NCBI GenBank assembly: GCA_905233985.1
Contig: CAJOFA010000023.1
Coordinates: 1-53,771, forward strand
Length of the DNA stretch: 53,771 nucleotides
DNA from: an uncultured Prevotella sp.
GTDB taxonomy: Bacteria; Bacteroidota; Bacteroidia; Bacteroidales; Bacteroidaceae
Direction of reading: 5' to 3'
Notes under the pieces: model-generated
Databases searched by the model: none
Seen by the model: only the letters and a program-made list of their open reading frames with translations
What the model was told of the DNA's origin: nothing
Part shown: piece after piece, positions 53,756 through 53,771 of the stretch
Numbering within the stretch: the stretch's first letter is position 1
How the letters are laid out: the number at the start of each line of letters is the position of its first letter
Translations under genes and position numbers: made by a program

Positions 53756-53771
53756 CTCGTATTCTTCTGCA

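Overview
The window looks like a chromosomal core segment from a Prevotella-like member of the Bacteroidales. Three things support this. Promoters repeatedly follow the Bacteroidetes pattern TTTG, 19-20 bp, TAnnTTTG. Several genes are typical of the phylum: gldE next to ssb, DUF4492-cydA-cydB, an eukaryote-type glycogen synthase, NspC, an HU-wHTH fusion, and a BspA-type leucine-rich protein with a type IX secretion-like tail. The tRNA genes do not encode CCA. I see no phage, integrase, transposase or CRISPR array. The genus assignment is inference.

Layout, left to right. Positions 1-133 hold the promoter and leader of an rRNA operon that runs off the left edge on the minus strand. A Bax-inhibitor-like membrane protein and a small DUF4332 protein follow. 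Positions 1579-8890 are one tightly packed eight-gene minus-strand operon: MATE exporter, cytidylate-kinase-like protein, phosphoesterase, RmlB, PurT, sugar 3,4-ketoisomerase, acyltransferase and sugar aminotransferase. Its core would convert dTDP-glucose into an acylated dTDP-3-amino-3,6-dideoxyhexose. Positions 9107-14768 hold a subtilase, exonuclease VII (xseA, xseB), an outer-membrane protein, ilvE and trmB. Positions 14835-18850 hold a TPR lipoprotein, a membrane-anchored Cys-rich PAS-like protein and an Mrp/ApbC ATPase. Positions 18876-24802 are an exporter operon with two ABC-2 permeases, HlyD and TolC proteins and a coiled-coil membrane protein, but no ATPase.

Positions 25001-28050 encode cytochrome bd oxidase, followed by a sugar kinase fused to a nucleotidyltransferase (28068-30011). 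Then comes a repeat-rich, structured intergenic region (30012-30626). The BspA-like gene follows with a long, attenuator-like leader. Next are an NhaC antiporter, an unknown protein, a zinc-ribbon protein, a clostripain-like peptidase, gldE, ssb and a four-gene tRNA cluster (Gly-Leu-Leu-Gly). NspC, an HU-HIG protein, an ECF sigma operon, a Ser/Thr kinase fused to a BatA-like VWA domain, a ThiE-like protein, Prs, a TlpA-like thioredoxin, the glycogen phosphorylase/synthase pair and a small secreted protein complete the window.

The most interesting signals are four. (1) The leader of the BspA-like gene has a strong promoter, a long hairpin followed by seven U, competing pairing arms and small upstream ORFs. 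(2) A kinase-VWA fusion has a sharp base-composition break between its halves. (3) Degenerate short-period repeats, of a kind that fills intergenic gaps here, also sit in frame inside cydB, nspC, glgA, xseA and a zinc-ribbon gene. (4) A GHMP kinase-nucleotidyltransferase fusion has the opposite domain order to fucose-salvage Fkp. All functional statements rest on reading motifs by eye; no database search was run.
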